64,000 nucleotides of DNA. It comes from Pseudogymnoascus destructans. Its lineage: Eukaryota; Ascomycota; Leotiomycetes; Thelebolales; Thelebolaceae. The notes beneath the pieces are model-generated. The model saw nothing but the letters and a program-made list of their open reading frames with translations, did no database searches and was not told the origin of the DNA. Positions 20,758 to 32,066 of this stretch are shown piece after piece. Position numbers and translations under genes: made by a program. Position 1 is the first letter of the stretch. Each line of letters opens with the position of its first letter. Location: positions 1,116,001-1,180,000 of the forward strand of contig NW_020167524.1 of the NCBI RefSeq assembly GCF_001641265.1, in the 5' to 3' direction.

Positions 20758-22781
20758 ATGTCTGACCTTCTTGAGCGTATGAGAGACCAGTATGGCTTCC
20801 GCCCGACTCAGGACTCCAACTCCCAGCGGCCTCAGCAGGGCTACTACACGGACAACCAAAGCATGATTTCCTACCCTTCCCAAACGCAGCAGCATAGACT
20901 GACGTCCTTAATCCCTCCCGGGCCCGGAAAGCCACACTTAACATGTCCGCCCTCGCCGCCGCACTCCCAGACCACAACTACAGCCAGAGCCAGAGCCAAG
21001 CCCAGAGCCAGGCCTACGCGCAGCTCTCGGCCCAGCAGCAGCAACGATACCAGATTCCCCCTGCCGCCACCCTCGCAAACCAGCTCCAGCAACAGCAGCA
21101 GCAGTTTGCGCCGACCCCCCTGAGGACTCAACAGCCGCCCAACCAACAGTATGCCCCACAGTTCGCGCAGCAGTTACAAGGGATGTACGTACCAGCTCCG
21201 GGGGCGCATATGCAGACGCTCCCCAGCGGCACGGGGATGCCCCAACAGGGCTATGCGGGGGTCTTCGCGCCGCAGCAGCAGCAGGTGTCGCCGTTTTTCT
21301 ACCACCAGCAGGCGCCACTGTTTGCGGGGCAGACGGCGATGTTTCGGGGGCAGTTCGCGCCGCAACATGGGGGAGGCTCGGTGCAATCGAGCCGGCGGCC
21401 GAGTGAGCAGTTGAGTGTTGGTGAGTCGGATGTTGGGAGGGGTAGTAGCGCTGGTGAGATTTCCCTCCTCCCCCTCTTCCCCGTTCTTCTGCCATTTTCG
21501 GCCTGCAGAGCAAGAGACTAACACCCCCCAGGCTCCACCTCCAGCATCCGCGGCCCCCCACGAAAACCCGCGCAATCGGGCCATGCGCTGTGGGTCGGCA
21601 ATCTCCCCCCACGCTGTATCGGTGCTCAACCTAAAAGAGAATTTCGCGCAGGGTGCGCGCGAGAAAATTTTGAGCGTGTTTTTGATTGCGAAGAGCAGCT
21701 GCGCGTTTGTGCATTATAGGACTGAGGAGGCGTGTGCGAGTGCTGTGCGGAGGTTTCCGAGATTGGGGGGGGTGAGGGTGGTGTGTAGCTTGAGGAGGAG
21801 TGTGGTGGGTGTGGTTGGGGAGACCCCGACGGGACCAGCAGCTTTGAGTGGTGGGAAGATAGAAGGGGGGAAAGTGGAGGGGGAGGAGAAGGTGGATGGG
21901 GAAGAGAGCGGGAAGAGTGTGACGACCCCAGAAGAGGAAACGCCAGCTAAGGATAAGTATTTCATTTGGAAATGAGCGTGAGGAAAGGGGTGTGGACGAC
22001 GCAGTCGCATAATGAAGCTGCCCTGGATAAAGCATATAAAGTTCGTTTCTCTCTCCTCCGTTCTTCAGTTTTTGCTCTTTTCCATCCCCTTGCCAGTCCC
22101 TTGTTCCCCATTGCCACACCAGCCCCTTCATCCCACACCCAACCAACTCCGCCCAAATCCAGACCCCAAGCTAATCCCCCACAGACAGCAGAAACGGTCT
22201 ACCTCATCTTCTCCGCCAACAAATCCGGCGAATACTACGGCTACGCCGTCATGGCCTCCCCCATAAACCAAGATTTCGCAGCTACAATCGCCTTTGCGCC
22301 TGCTCCCATCACCAGCACCAACACGGCGTCCGCCATAACCTTAGATTTAGTGCCTGTGCCAGCGACAACGACGGCGCCGAGAGGCCGCATTATTGATGAC
22401 TCAGCGCGCGGGACGATCTTCTGGGAGGCAGATCCGGTGACTGGAGCTGCGGATGAGGATTCGGGGGGGGCCACCGGTAGCGGGGGTAATAGCAGTGGAA
22501 AAAGCAGTGGGGATACTTGTGGTAACAGCAGCGAGAATTTGGGCGTGGGTAGCAATAGCGATGAGGACTTCCCCTTTCCCCCACTGGCTGGTGCAGCAGG
22601 AGCCGTATGAGGTAGACCCTTCAGCGTGGAGTGGGAGTCGACGAGGCGCGTCCCGTTTTTTAGGACGAGAGGGTTGAAGAATGCGTGGAATGCGGGGAAG
22701 GAGGTGAAGATTGCGAGGGATGGGACGGAGGTCGAGACGAGGGTTGGAAGGAGGTTAATCGGGCTGTTTGGGGGACGGTAG
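20758..22781 (+). pseudogene. YTH-domain RNA-binding protein, multiply broken
   Basis: It begins MSDLLERMRDQYGFRPT, continues in a Gln-rich low-complexity region, then an RRM-like segment (RKPAQSGHALWVGNLPP; VFLIAKSSCAFVHYRTEEAC) and a YTH domain (KDKYF..., GVWTTQSHNEAALDKAY, VYLIFSANKSGEYYGYA, RPFSVEWESTRRVPFFRTRGLKNAWN, GRRLIGLF). YTH proteins read N6-methyladenosine in RNA. The order matches the fungal YT521-B-like family. Introns at about 21454-21530 and 22040-22186 are plausible. Breaks: a frame change near 20930; loss of about 25 bp at ~21965, fusing KYF to DLEMSV out of frame; a frame change near 22600. Such a gene is normally single copy, so another intact copy may exist. Confidence 0.8.
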
Positions 22782-23376
22782 GGGGCTTGTGGATGAGACA
22801 GTGTTGGGAGGTGATGAATGCATGGGAGGGGGGTTAAAAGGAGGTGCTGGTGATGGTGAGTTAAAAAGGGGGAAGGGGAGGGGGAAGGGGGGGGGGGGGT
22901 TGAAAAGGACGTGAGCAAAGAGAGACTCGTGCGTGCTATACGCACAGCCTGCCTATCTCTGCACCGCCTTGGGCATGCTCATTGTAAAGGGCGCGAGGAC
23001 GAGGTCGGGGACCAGTACCGGGTCGGCTGGGAGAAAAGAAGGGGGCTATGCTTCCCGTGGACTGGGTTCGACAGCATTGCTGGTGCGACAGGCCCTGACG
23101 GCGGCGCAATCCAATTGAGTGAGTCGGGACGTAGGGGTTTGAATATCATAGGGGGGAGGTGAAACAGGGGGGGTGGAGTAACGAATCTGCGTTAGCAAGA
23201 TCTGGTGTCTGGCTGGAGCCAACCTTGGCAATGGTCAATGGCGATAGCCAAGGTATATTATACATAGACGCAAAGTCTGCATGCGAGGCAGGCTATCTTA
23301 TCTCCTAAAGCTGCTGGAGTGCCATGGCTGAGTAGGGTTTACATAGCATATATCTCACAATAAGCAAGTAATTATC
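22782..23376. other. Intergenic, purine-rich then 5S-flanking
   Basis: Contains a G-rich run (GGGGAAGGGGAGGGGG and 13 consecutive G near 22885-22900). No gene recognised. Confidence 0.4.
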
Positions 23377-23495
23377 ACATACGACCATAGACTCGAGAGA
23401 ACTGGGCATCCCGTCCGCTCTGCCATACATAAACTTGAGATCGGTGGATTAGTAGTTGGGTGGGTGACCACCAGCGAATACCCACTGTTGTATGT
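23377..23495 (+). rRNA. 5S ribosomal RNA gene
   Basis: Second 119-bp 5S gene, starting ACATACGACCATAGACTC and ending TGTTGTATGT, followed by a T-run. The sequence after the gene (GTCTTTTTATAC.ATAGATTTT.CC) also matches that after the copy at 17486, so the two share flanks and were duplicated as a unit longer than the gene; the flank at 17486 lacks about 30 bp present here (23525-23555). Confidence 0.93.
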
Positions 23496-23743
23496 TTTTT
23501 GTCTTTTTATACTATAGATTTTACCTTCTTCTCCTTGGTGGCGTGGCAGGTTTGCCGTGTCCACACTTCGGTTTTGTCGGGAAGCATGATTTTATAACCG
23601 ACCTGAACCTTGAAAGAGTAAGGGTCTATCGGAGAAGATTCAGTGGACATCTGGTAAGGGGTAACCATCCAGTGGACCTCTGTGAGGGATAATCGGGACC
23701 AGCCGATGGACCATCCCTCTAGGTGGTCCCTATGCCATGAAAA

Positions 23744-24325
23744 GTGGGGCGCTTCTGTTATTACCTAGTAAGGGCAACTCTCGTCCTCCTCATCTCAACG
23801 GCTCTCAGCTGTCGTTCGCACGACCTTCGACACTTGCTATGGCGGATGAAGCATCTAACCAGCGCCGCAAGCGATGCCTTGCCGATGAGAGCGCCGACCA
23901 GTCGCCTACTTCATAGTACAAGGAACAGGCCGGAGAGGGACCAAAGAATGAGCCCGAAGAAGGCAGCAGAAATCGTTGAAACCCTGGTGGAAGCATTAAA
24001 CAAAAGGAAAAGGCAGAGGCTAAACAAAGTTGGGAGTTCGAGGTCTCCGGAGTGGTACAAGGCTATGGTGAAAGAGTTAAATGCTAAGCCTTCCGACCCA
24101 GTCGCTACGGATAAGAGCGATATTGAGCAAAAGCTTCGGTCAGGATCCTCCATTCTGGTACTGGAGAGCACACCGAGCAGGCGGAGTCATTGCCGGGCTC
24201 TGCTATGTCTTCGACAGAAGCTGACTGGCATCATAAATATCGAGTCCGATTATCGTTTCAACCTCAAGGATTTGACAGGGACACGGGCCGGCGATTTAAC
24301 CCACCATCTTCGTAAGTCGCACTGA
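23744..24325 (+). other. Open frame of unknown status (193 codons)
   Basis: A 193-codon frame whose first codon in this reading may not be ATG; a basic stretch (KRKRQRLNK) and a helical segment (KKAAEIVETLVEAL) are visible. An overlapping frame starting MADEASNQRRKRCLADES at about 23839 stops after 26 codons. I recognise no family. Coding status is doubtful. Confidence 0.25.
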
Positions 24326-25062
24326 AGTCACTTCTCAGGAAGCAGAACTTAACCAGACATAAGAGCCGAATCGATTTTACCATATAAATTGTCTTGAACA
24401 CATCCTCAGTCCCCAGAGCCTCCTCGAACCTAAGCATATTGTGATGGAGGGAGGAACAACTATATGCAACACGCAGGGACCGCTGGTCTCAAAGACGACA
24501 CGCTTCCACCCGATGGTTGAAGACTGGTTCACCTATAGTGGCTGCATCTTTGACATCAAAGAGTATAGCATTGGAGCAAAGCATATGCGGCTTGGGAGCG
24601 GGAAGACTCCAAGCGAGAATGGAAACACTGGGTAAGCTGCAGGGATCGAGAATGCACCTGTGAACCTAGGACCGAAAGACCACAGGAAGCCAATTATTTC
24701 TCTCCCGAGCGTACGCCACGTTTGTTGAGTGGGGTGCTTGCAGCCGTAGCCGGGGTGCAACAAATCGACCTCTTACCAGAAACTTTTCTGTCTACAGTCA
24801 GGGAGCAGACATTGAGGAGCACGAGCTCGGAGCCAGTTTGCTATGTGGAGATAGATGCGGAAACTACCACAACGGCGTAGAGGTTACCAAAGCTGACATT
24901 GCTTCATGTGATGACGTCTGATAATAGGTTATCCTTCAATGACGAGAACGACTCCTCTAACTTTCGGAGCCTTAAAGGTGACCAATGTACCGTATGTAAG
25001 GACCGTCAGGCTTAATCAATCTCCTCAGAAACATAGACCACCAAACTTCCAACTAAGCAAAC
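24326..25062. other. Unassigned region
   Basis: A short frame at 24441-24635 (MEGGTTICNTQGPLVSK...) has ordinary-looking composition but no recognised domain. Nothing else is supported. Confidence 0.35.
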
Positions 25063-25379
25063 ATGTCAGATGATACTGCTCTAGACCTCGCTGTTTTCTA
25101 TCGCCATGACGATGTCCTCAAACTCCTCGGTGACTTGCCGATATCAGCACCACCACCCACAGATGACGAATCATACAACTCTGATGAAGAGGATGAACAT
25201 TAGAGAGATTTAGCCAGCGTACTTGACCTAAATTCATGCCCTATAATAGTTAGCTGATAAATACAAGGCTTGACATCCTACTCATTGCCTATTAGGGATT
25301 AGTGGATAGATTAGTAATAAAATGAAGCTCTGAAACTGGGCAGTCTGTAATCGTGATCTTTGTATATAAACTATATTAA

Positions 25380-26576
25380 ATGACTACAAGACGGCAACAG
25401 CTCTCTTGGGTACCGCCTATGGCTGGTCCCTCCTATCCAAAGCGCACTCGAAACCTCTCAAAGCGAGCGAAGGAGGCCAACCAGGGACTTCGAAAGGCAG
25501 ATCCTGCCCCAACCCCCATACCAGACTCCTTCCCAGAGCCCTCACCGACCCCAGCGACCCCAGCGACCCCAGCGACCATTACTCTTATTTCGGATCCTCC
25601 CAGCCCTCTGAAACCCACAGCCACAAAGGGCTTGCCTAAGCCCTCGAATCCTACAACTCGAACTTGACTGTCGGATGAGGAACAACTGCTGCTCATCCGA
25701 CTCTGTAACCAGAACGCATTAGCCTGGCGTTCTGGTGACGGTGTTTCATTTTGGAAAGCTATTACAGCAGCCTTCGAAAAGGAGACCGGCAAAACACACA
25801 GCAATGTCCACCGAATTGTCAAACTCCGGATCGATCGCCGGCGACAAGCCCTTAAAGAGGAGAAAACTGGGACTACGGAGGGCCCAGAGTCTGAAGCTTC
25901 TGTCCAAGAGGACGCCTGGATTGCGGTCTTAGATGAAGAGAATAGAGTCGCCCAAGACCGCAAAGACCGGGCGGCAGGACAACAAGCAGAGAGTTCTGCT
26001 TCACAGGCAGATCGTGAGAGCCTGCTTCTAGTATACTCACAGAAGCGGGCTCCAAAGCCAATTGAGCCTCGCTCTCAGGCTTTTGCTTTAGCAGCTTATG
26101 AGACGTCTCAATTGGATAGCGATGGCGAAGGCTTTACCGTCGCTGAGGTTAATTCGCAGGGCGGTGGAACTAGCGAGCCAGATGCAGGCTCTTTGCCTCT
26201 GACGTCCACAACCATCTCCCGGGGCCGGTCACGGGGGCGGGGCTCCCGCTCTGTCTCTCGGAAACGTCCTCGAACGGACAGGTATTCTGGTGCAATTGAA
26301 GGCTCGAATGAGCCTTCAATTGAAGCCTCGTTGGCTAAGATGGCGGAAGCACTAGCGGACCAGGCCAAGGAAGGCAGTTTCGGGTGGCCAACGACTGGGG
26401 CCACTACAGAGGACATTGAGGCTCGGCTTACACAATTCGAGCACTCAATTCAGGACCTAAAGGAAGAGCAGTTAGCGAAGCTAGCAGGCATTGAGAAAGG
26501 GCAATCAGCAATGCTCACGATGCTTCAGAACATCGCTCAAAAAGGGGGGGTTCTTACCTGTAATGATAGTAGTTAG
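25380..26576 (+). pseudogene. Harbinger accessory Myb/SANT-like protein, one stop
   Basis: 399 codons in one frame, interrupted only by TGA at 25665-25667 (one C-to-T change from Arg CGA). The first 95 codons are Pro-rich; after the stop comes LSDEEQLLLIRLCNQNALAWRSG...FWKAITAAFEKETGKTHSNV, a trihelix/Myb-like DNA-binding domain, then a Ser/Arg-rich patch (RGRSRGRGSRSVSRKRPR) and a coiled C-terminus. In this superfamily the Myb-like protein partners the transposase for nuclear import and terminal binding. An ATG after the stop could still allow a shorter product. Confidence 0.75.
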
Positions 26577-27719
26577 TTATCATAGTTTAAATATGCCTCT
26601 ACTGATGGTGGAGGCACTAAGAATCTACCTGATATCGAATTGCCATGCATGCATGTATGACAATTCGAAAGTAATACAGCAACAGCGAAGTGCGCTGCCA
26701 CTGGTTGTAAGCCAGCCTTTAGTCCCTTACTAAAGGCTGTATAAGTCCAGAGCTGTTGAGTCTGTCCGAAGGCATTCTCAACTGCAATCCGGGCCTTTGA
26801 TAGGCCCTTGTTGAAGCTCTGCTGAGCTGCTGGCAAGTAATGCCGACCGCGGGGATGTGTGTATGGAGACATGATTCCATACACACAATTATAGGCAGGG
26901 TCGCCATAGAGGTATTGTACCTCCCGCCCTGCCATGATAGTTCGGAGGGCAGTCTGGCAGCCAGACTGCTTCCACATTGTCCAGTCGTTAGTAGGGCCGA
27001 AGAAGGGTCCAATTAACGAAGACACTAGTCCATCAGGCGTTACAATAGCCTGGAAGTTCTGGCCATGCTGACGCTTGTGGCCAGAATAAGCCCGCCTTTG
27101 GGCTTCGTTGGATTCACTAGGGTGGCAGAATCCCCTAAAGGTTCCATCAACGAAGCCCCAGATCCGGGGGCAGTGGCTGATAGCTTCAACAGCTTCAGCA
27201 TAAACCTGCATCCGGTCATACGTGAGCTGAGGATGCCATTGCAAGAGTCCTTTAAACTCCTGCACCAAATGCCCAACGACATCATTAAAGATGGTTGATA
27301 GCCATGCTGGAGACCGCCCAAAGAGCTCTGAGCACCTTGACCACCTGCCAGGGTATGCAAGGCGGGCAAGGACAACACAGAGAGCAGTCTCTGGGTCAGT
27401 ATTAAGTCGCCGCCTCCATGGTATAGCATGGATGCGAAGGAGTGTTGCAAGGCGACAGATCTCCTCTATAGAGAACCTGTATATGTCAGTAATAGATTCA
27501 TTCAAACGGATAGACTTACCTAAATGTATGAAGTACAGCCCTTGGGCGGTCCTGTCCCCATATAAAGAGGCTCCATTGAAAACGGTGATACTCATAAGGG
27601 GCTCGAAAAGCCTGTTGCCTGAGCCTTCGGCGCCTTTGTTGAAGCCTACGATTTCTTAGACCAATCATAGCAGTAGCTACTGCTACTGCTATAAGCCTAT
27701 TTTGCTTCATATATGCCAT
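26573..27719 (-). CDS. PIF/Harbinger transposase (367 aa, two exons)
   Basis: Exon 1 is 27719-27520, start MAYMKQNRL; a 43-bp intron (27519-27477, GTAAGT...ATACAG) leads to exon 2, 27476-26573. The join restores HTFRFSIEEICRLATLL, the usual N-terminal block. The catalytic triad is visible: GFVDGTFRGFCHP (Asp), YLYGDPAYN (Asp) and KARIAVENAFGQ (Glu) of DDE_Tnp_4. Length and order are normal and there is no stop, so the protein may be functional although its Myb partner has a nonsense codon. It cuts and pastes into 3-bp targets. Confidence 0.85.
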
Positions 27720-28312
27720 AAGGGGTGTCACAGGCGAGAGAGGCACAGTTATCATGAGAATCATTACGATTTTCTATTTCCTATTCCGACATACGGCAGA
27801 CTATGGGCAGGCTAATACAAATTAGGCACTAGTTTTTACAGGGGCCCTTGGACATGCATAGGTCAAGTCATTCTTGCTAAATCTCTCTATTGGGAGGAGA
27901 TCAAAACACTGTCACACAAGGGCTCTACTATCAGGGCCGAGGATGATGGACTCGAGTCTGGACAAGGCAGAAATTCACAGTGAGGTTCGAAGCGAAAGAC
28001 AAGCGCTTTGAGCTAGGGCGAATGAATTTTGCCCGATCAGTGAGCCCATTGAGATTTGACGCCCTCCACAATTATGCGCGCGACAGCGGCAATTTTCAAT
28101 GGACTGGCAAATTTAGATACATCATACATAGTACAGATATTGCCGCCTTAACCGCTCATGTGACAACGCCCGACCCATCAAACAAACTGACGACTTGGAA
28201 CATTTAAAGGTGGCCAAATCATCGTGTGTAAAGTTCTTCGAAGATCTTGAAGTAATGAAAACGCTTTATCGGAATTAACCACTAACTGCGATGATAGTCG
28301 TTCAAGATACAG

Positions 28313-28752
28313 AAAGGAGGTCCAAGGTCAGAGTACCCCTATAGACAAATTATGTCATAACTTAACCAATCTTGTGGGTAACTAAGGAGCGATGATGTGT
28401 AATGAATCATAGAGGGTTGTAGAAGCTTTTGGAGCCATTGTTCATGTTCCTAGGCCTCTAGTTGATAGAGATATGTCATGTGTAGTATTAGCCCAGTAAC
28501 TAAGGAGTGATGTCATGTAATGAATCATAGAGGGTTGTAGAGATATGCTATGTGGTCATATCGGCCCAGTAACTAAGGAGCAATGACGTGTAATGAATCA
28601 TAGAGGGTTGTAGCAATTGTTGAGTAGTATTGCTTTTGTTGTTGGTGTGATAAGCCAAAATATGTATAGTGACTTGTAGGTTTGAGGAGGAGATTTCTAA
28701 GTTTGCTCTTGAGTTTGATAGCAAACTGAGTGCAACGAATGTCAGTATGACA
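28313..28752 (-). repeat. Truncated LTR, same family as 34308 and 62916
   Basis: Reverse orientation: the TGTCATACTGACATTCG start of the family lies at the right edge (28752). The left edge, at AAAGGAGGTCC, is the same breakpoint seen in the inverted fragment at 63859. Inside, a block containing AACTAAGGAG..GATG and AATGAATCATAGAGGGTTGTAG is repeated three times in tandem with variation. It abuts gypsy pol sequence at 28753. Confidence 0.75.
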
Positions 28753-29884
28753 GTTCTCTAAAGCATTGGAGATGCTACCTTGAAGGGGCAAACTATCCTA
28801 TCACTATTTACAGTGACCATTCAAATCTCTTGACCTTTACAACCACTAAACAGCTCAATAGACGACAAGCAAGGTGGTCTGAACAACTAGGAGGTTTTGA
28901 CTTTGTTATAAAACATGTCTCAGGGGCTAAGAATCAAAGAGCAGATCTCCTCTCAAAAAGACATGACTACCAAGATTCTGCTAAAACTAGCAATACAAAG
29001 GCTCTGCTAGACTCTACAAAGCTTATAGCAGCATCTTTAAGCAACCCTCGTACTACAGAGGACTTAGGGGTAAACTTATCCCCTCAAGACCAAGTTGCCC
29101 CCATTACCTCTTCTCAGGAACCAGAGACCTTTAAAGACTATACACCCTCAGCAACACTTCTTAAAGCATTTAAAGATGCTTACAACCATGATCCCTTTGC
29201 TAAAAATACTTTGGAATACCTCCAGAAGAAAGGTTCCTCTCTTGAGAAAGTTGGACTACAAAATTTCTCAAAAAATCAGCAAGGACTTCTCTTATTCAAG
29301 AGCTATATCTATGTCCCAAGGGAAAAATGATTACAGCTACACCTCCTACGGCAGTTCCATGATGCTCCAGCTGCAGGGCACTTTGGCTTTGCAAAAACTT
29401 ATGAACTTCTAACAAGAAAGTTCTACTGGCCTAGTCTAAGGACTACTCTTCAAGACTATATATCTTCTTGCACTACTTGCAACTTAAACAAACCTACACG
29501 GCAAAAGCCTTACGGCCTCTTGCAGCCTCTACCTATACCAGAATGCCCATGGGACTCCATATCCATTGACTTTATAGTCAAGTTGACTCCTTCTATCCCA
29601 AAAGGGGGTGCTACCCCTTATGACTCTATCCTTGTGGTAGTAGAAAGGCTCACAAAAATGGCACACTTTGAGCCTTGCAATGAGACTATCACAGCTTCTG
29701 AACTTGCGTGGCTATTCCTCAAGGTGGTCTTTAAATATCATGGAATTCCTGGACACTGGATCTCAGATAGGGGAGCAGTTTTCACTTCAAACTTTTTTAA
29801 GGAGTTCTCTAAACTCTTAAACATGGAACAACGCTTTTCTACAGCTTATCACCCTCAAACAGATGGCCAGACAGAGAGAGAAAT
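28753..29884 (+). pseudogene. Ty3/gypsy RNase H-integrase fragment
   Basis: It starts in the RNase H end (LKHWRCYLEGANYPITIYSDHSNL) and goes through the tether (TTTKQLNRRQARWSEQL, NQRADLLSKR), the integrase zinc region (HDAPAAGHFGFAKTYELL, CTTCNLNK) and the core (SISIDFIVKLTPS, HGIPGHWISDRGAVFTS, YHPQTDGQTERE), where it ends at a pectate lyase gene. There is one TGA at 29328-29330. It lacks the 5' half, the end of integrase and any flanking LTR pair. Different subfamily from 5151-7061. Confidence 0.85.
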
Positions 29885-29885
29885 A

Positions 29886-30204
29886 TAATGTTTGAGACCT
29901 CGTTCATGGAGAATCCTCCGATAATGGTGGCGCTTTTATCATAGCCTCTAATGGTCTCGTCACTTGCAACGTTAATGGCGGAGCCAGTATCTATTGTGCC
30001 CTTGACGATGATGACGCGACTGCCATAGGCTGCGGCATTGGACTTGAAGTCGGCCAAGTTGGTGACGGTTATAGCTGTGGCAGTCCCACCTCCAGTTGTG
30101 CCGCCTTTGACGGTAGCATAACCGTTGACTCCAGTATCGTCAGGGCATGTTACCGCAAGGGCTACTCCCAAGAGGGAGTAACAGAATAGCAAGTTGGCTT
30201 TCAT
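29886..30204 (-). pseudogene. Pectate lyase (PL1-like), 3'-truncated
   Basis: It starts MKANLLFCYSLLGVALAV, a signal peptide, then VNGYATVKGGTTGGGTATAI, FKSNAAAYGSRVIIVKGTID and DETIRGYDKSATIIGG, the N-terminal third of a family 1 polysaccharide lyase, which cleaves polygalacturonate outside the cell. At NEVSNIIF the frame runs into the gypsy fragment; the catalytic part is missing. The start and signal peptide are intact, so transcription could still occur. Confidence 0.8.
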
Positions 30205-31731
30205 AGTTACTGTTTCGACTGAGAACCAGATAAAGATTAGAAGGAGAAGGACTTGTGAGCCGTTAAGACATGCAGCATCCTCTTCTTCTTATAAATTTTG
30301 GGCGTGCGGAGACGGAAATGAAAAAATTGCACCCTCCCTTTTTGGCAATGAGATATCACATAGTTATAGCATTTTTACCCGGTTTAGAACATCATGCCGC
30401 GTTTTGTGTTTTTGGATAATAGAACAAGTAAAGTAGAACCATCTCATTTATTAACAATTAATCAAAAGTATGGCTGAATTCCAAGTATTCCCACCTCTAC
30501 GCATCAGAATACGGCGCATCCTGCACCCACCAACCGCAATCCGTCTGCACAAGCAGAGGAGGAGAAGATAGGCACATCAGTTTGTGCCTATTTAAGGTAA
30601 ATATCTTTAAACAAGAAATATGGGAAAATCCATGCCACCACTACCTGGATTTGCCGTATTTAATTACCAAGTACCGTCGTCTCCGTCAAGCCATGGACCC
30701 TTTGGGTGCTAGACCAACCCTGCATGTTAGAATTCGGAGGTGGTCCAGCTCCAATACTCCATTGTTCCAGAATCCGGTGCCAATACTCCTGAATTCGAAA
30801 TCCGGCTAAACTCAATCCAGAACATTAGAGTTCCGTCACTGTGAATTTAAGGTTCCTAAATATAGTAGGGATGTATGGTGCTACCCTGCGGATAGGTCCG
30901 GCCCTTAATATATAGTGTATATTGTACTCTGACAGGTGTTGTTCGTACCGGAGCTGGACTGGTACGAGAGCCACTAGTAAAAAGAGGGCAAACAGGGTGC
31001 GATTAAATCACAACTCCATAGAACACAGACTTTGGACGTCAAGATATACATATCTAACTCATCCTTGTTTACATACTTCGTGAGTTACTACCTTGGACAC
31101 ATCATCCCCGCCTTTAAAGCTTGGATAGTAATTCAACTGGCCCATAGACAACCTGTAGGCGCGAATTGTCGGTGTCTTAGGCGGCTGGAACTTATCACTT
31201 CTACCAGAACGGAACAGGAAGCCTCACAGTAAAGACAGTATATAGAATAAATAGATCAATTGAATTACCACACTATCTAACGGGGCAACGCATTGTATCT
31301 GTAGGCCTCGGAGTCACCCTTAATACCCTAACGATCTAAGGGCCAGAGTTCAGGCAGTGACTGAACTGGTGGCTAAATACTCAGCTGAACCCAAAAGCCA
31401 ATCGGGGAGCCGTTAGGCGTCATTGATATTCCGCGTGAGATGCAGAGGATAAGACCTGTGATAAGACCATGGTTGCCTTGTGTCTAACAAGGATCTGGCC
31501 GGGCTTCTGGACCACTGAAAACCCGGTATAATTTGGGGATTATGTTCCTCCGGGGCAACAATCACCGAATCCAAGAGCGCAGCCCCCTTTCCTCTCAACA
31601 CTATGTAGTTCAGAAGATTGTTAATTGATGACTGGCATCAAAATCAAGAACTACAGCGAACCCCATCTGAGCACACAAACAAGCAGGCCAACTCTCAACA
31701 AACAAATCTTCCAAATCTATCTACCAACAAG
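30205..31731. other. Unassigned region upstream of secreted-protein gene
   Basis: About 1.5 kb without a recognised gene. One hairpin (AGGCACA/TGTGCCT, 30571-30590) is visible. Short open frames show no domain. Confidence 0.35.
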
Positions 31732-32066
31732 ATGCACTTCTCATTCACAACTCTTGTGCTCGCATTCCTTACCTTGACAGTCATCGCAATTCCTACACCT
31801 ATCGAAATGGCTGCCCGTGACGCCGATGGGCTGGTCAAACGTGACTGCTGGCTCGGCAACGGTTCGAATGTGTGTTCGCACTGTATCTCTCTGCAGAGCG
31901 CGAGTTGCCCATTTTTTGGCGGATCTACTTGCGCTGCTGGTGCCAGTAAGTTATCTCTGGATTTTATAATACGAGGATAAAGGTTAACGATGGGTGTACA
32001 GAGTCGGCTTGTGAATATGGTGGGTGTGCTGTTAAATGCTGCTGTATGGTTGAGAAATGCTATTGA
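31732..32066 (+). CDS. Small secreted cysteine-rich protein (92 aa)
   Basis: Exon 1 is 31732-31945, start MHFSFTTLVLAFLTLTVIA, a signal peptide; a Lys-Arg (GLVKRDCWLG) could be a Kex2 site. The intron at 31946-32001 (GTAAGT...GTACAG) joins to exon 2, 32002-32066, ending in CCCMVEKCY and TGA. The mature part is about 50 residues with 11 cysteines, the profile of fungal effector or antimicrobial candidates, though I recognise no named family. Cysteine-rich codons continue after the TGA (GYCGCSERFF), so the stop could be a nonsense mutation of a longer original. Confidence 0.55.

Larger units (their letters stand above)
25202..27888. mobile_element. PIF/Harbinger transposon (2.69 kb)
   Basis: Imperfect terminal inverted repeats of about 37 bp, both beginning AGAGAGATTTAGC and sharing ACTTGACCTA further in. 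The 3-bp duplication ATT lies at 25199-25201 and 27889-27891, the size expected for this superfamily. It contains the two convergent genes typical of PIF/Harbinger: a Myb/SANT-like protein gene on plus and a DDE_Tnp_4 transposase gene on minus, overlapping by a few bases at their 3' ends (26573-26576). Confidence 0.85.
25063..28207 (+). pseudogene. Host ORF split by the Harbinger element
   Basis: A small frame starts MSDDTALDLAVFYRHDDVL at 25063 and runs to DEEDEH at the left edge of the transposon (25198). Directly after the element (27892 on) the same frame continues WEEIKTLSHKGSTIRAEDDG..., and in another frame MRFEAKDKRFELGR...FARSVSPLRFDAL to 28207. The TALDLAVFYRHDDVLKLL part resembles one ankyrin-type helix pair, but that is weak. 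So a gene of unknown function was interrupted; the extra frame change after about 27965 shows it is also decayed or has an intron there. Confidence 0.45.

Noticed and set aside
20938..21612. Long antisense frame opposite the YTH gene
   Set aside because: Ala/Arg/Gly-rich shadow of the Gln-rich coding strand; no domain.
22241..22945. 234-codon antisense frame
   Set aside because: Reverse of the YTH C-terminal region plus low-complexity purine tract; low-complexity Ser/Pro/Leu composition.
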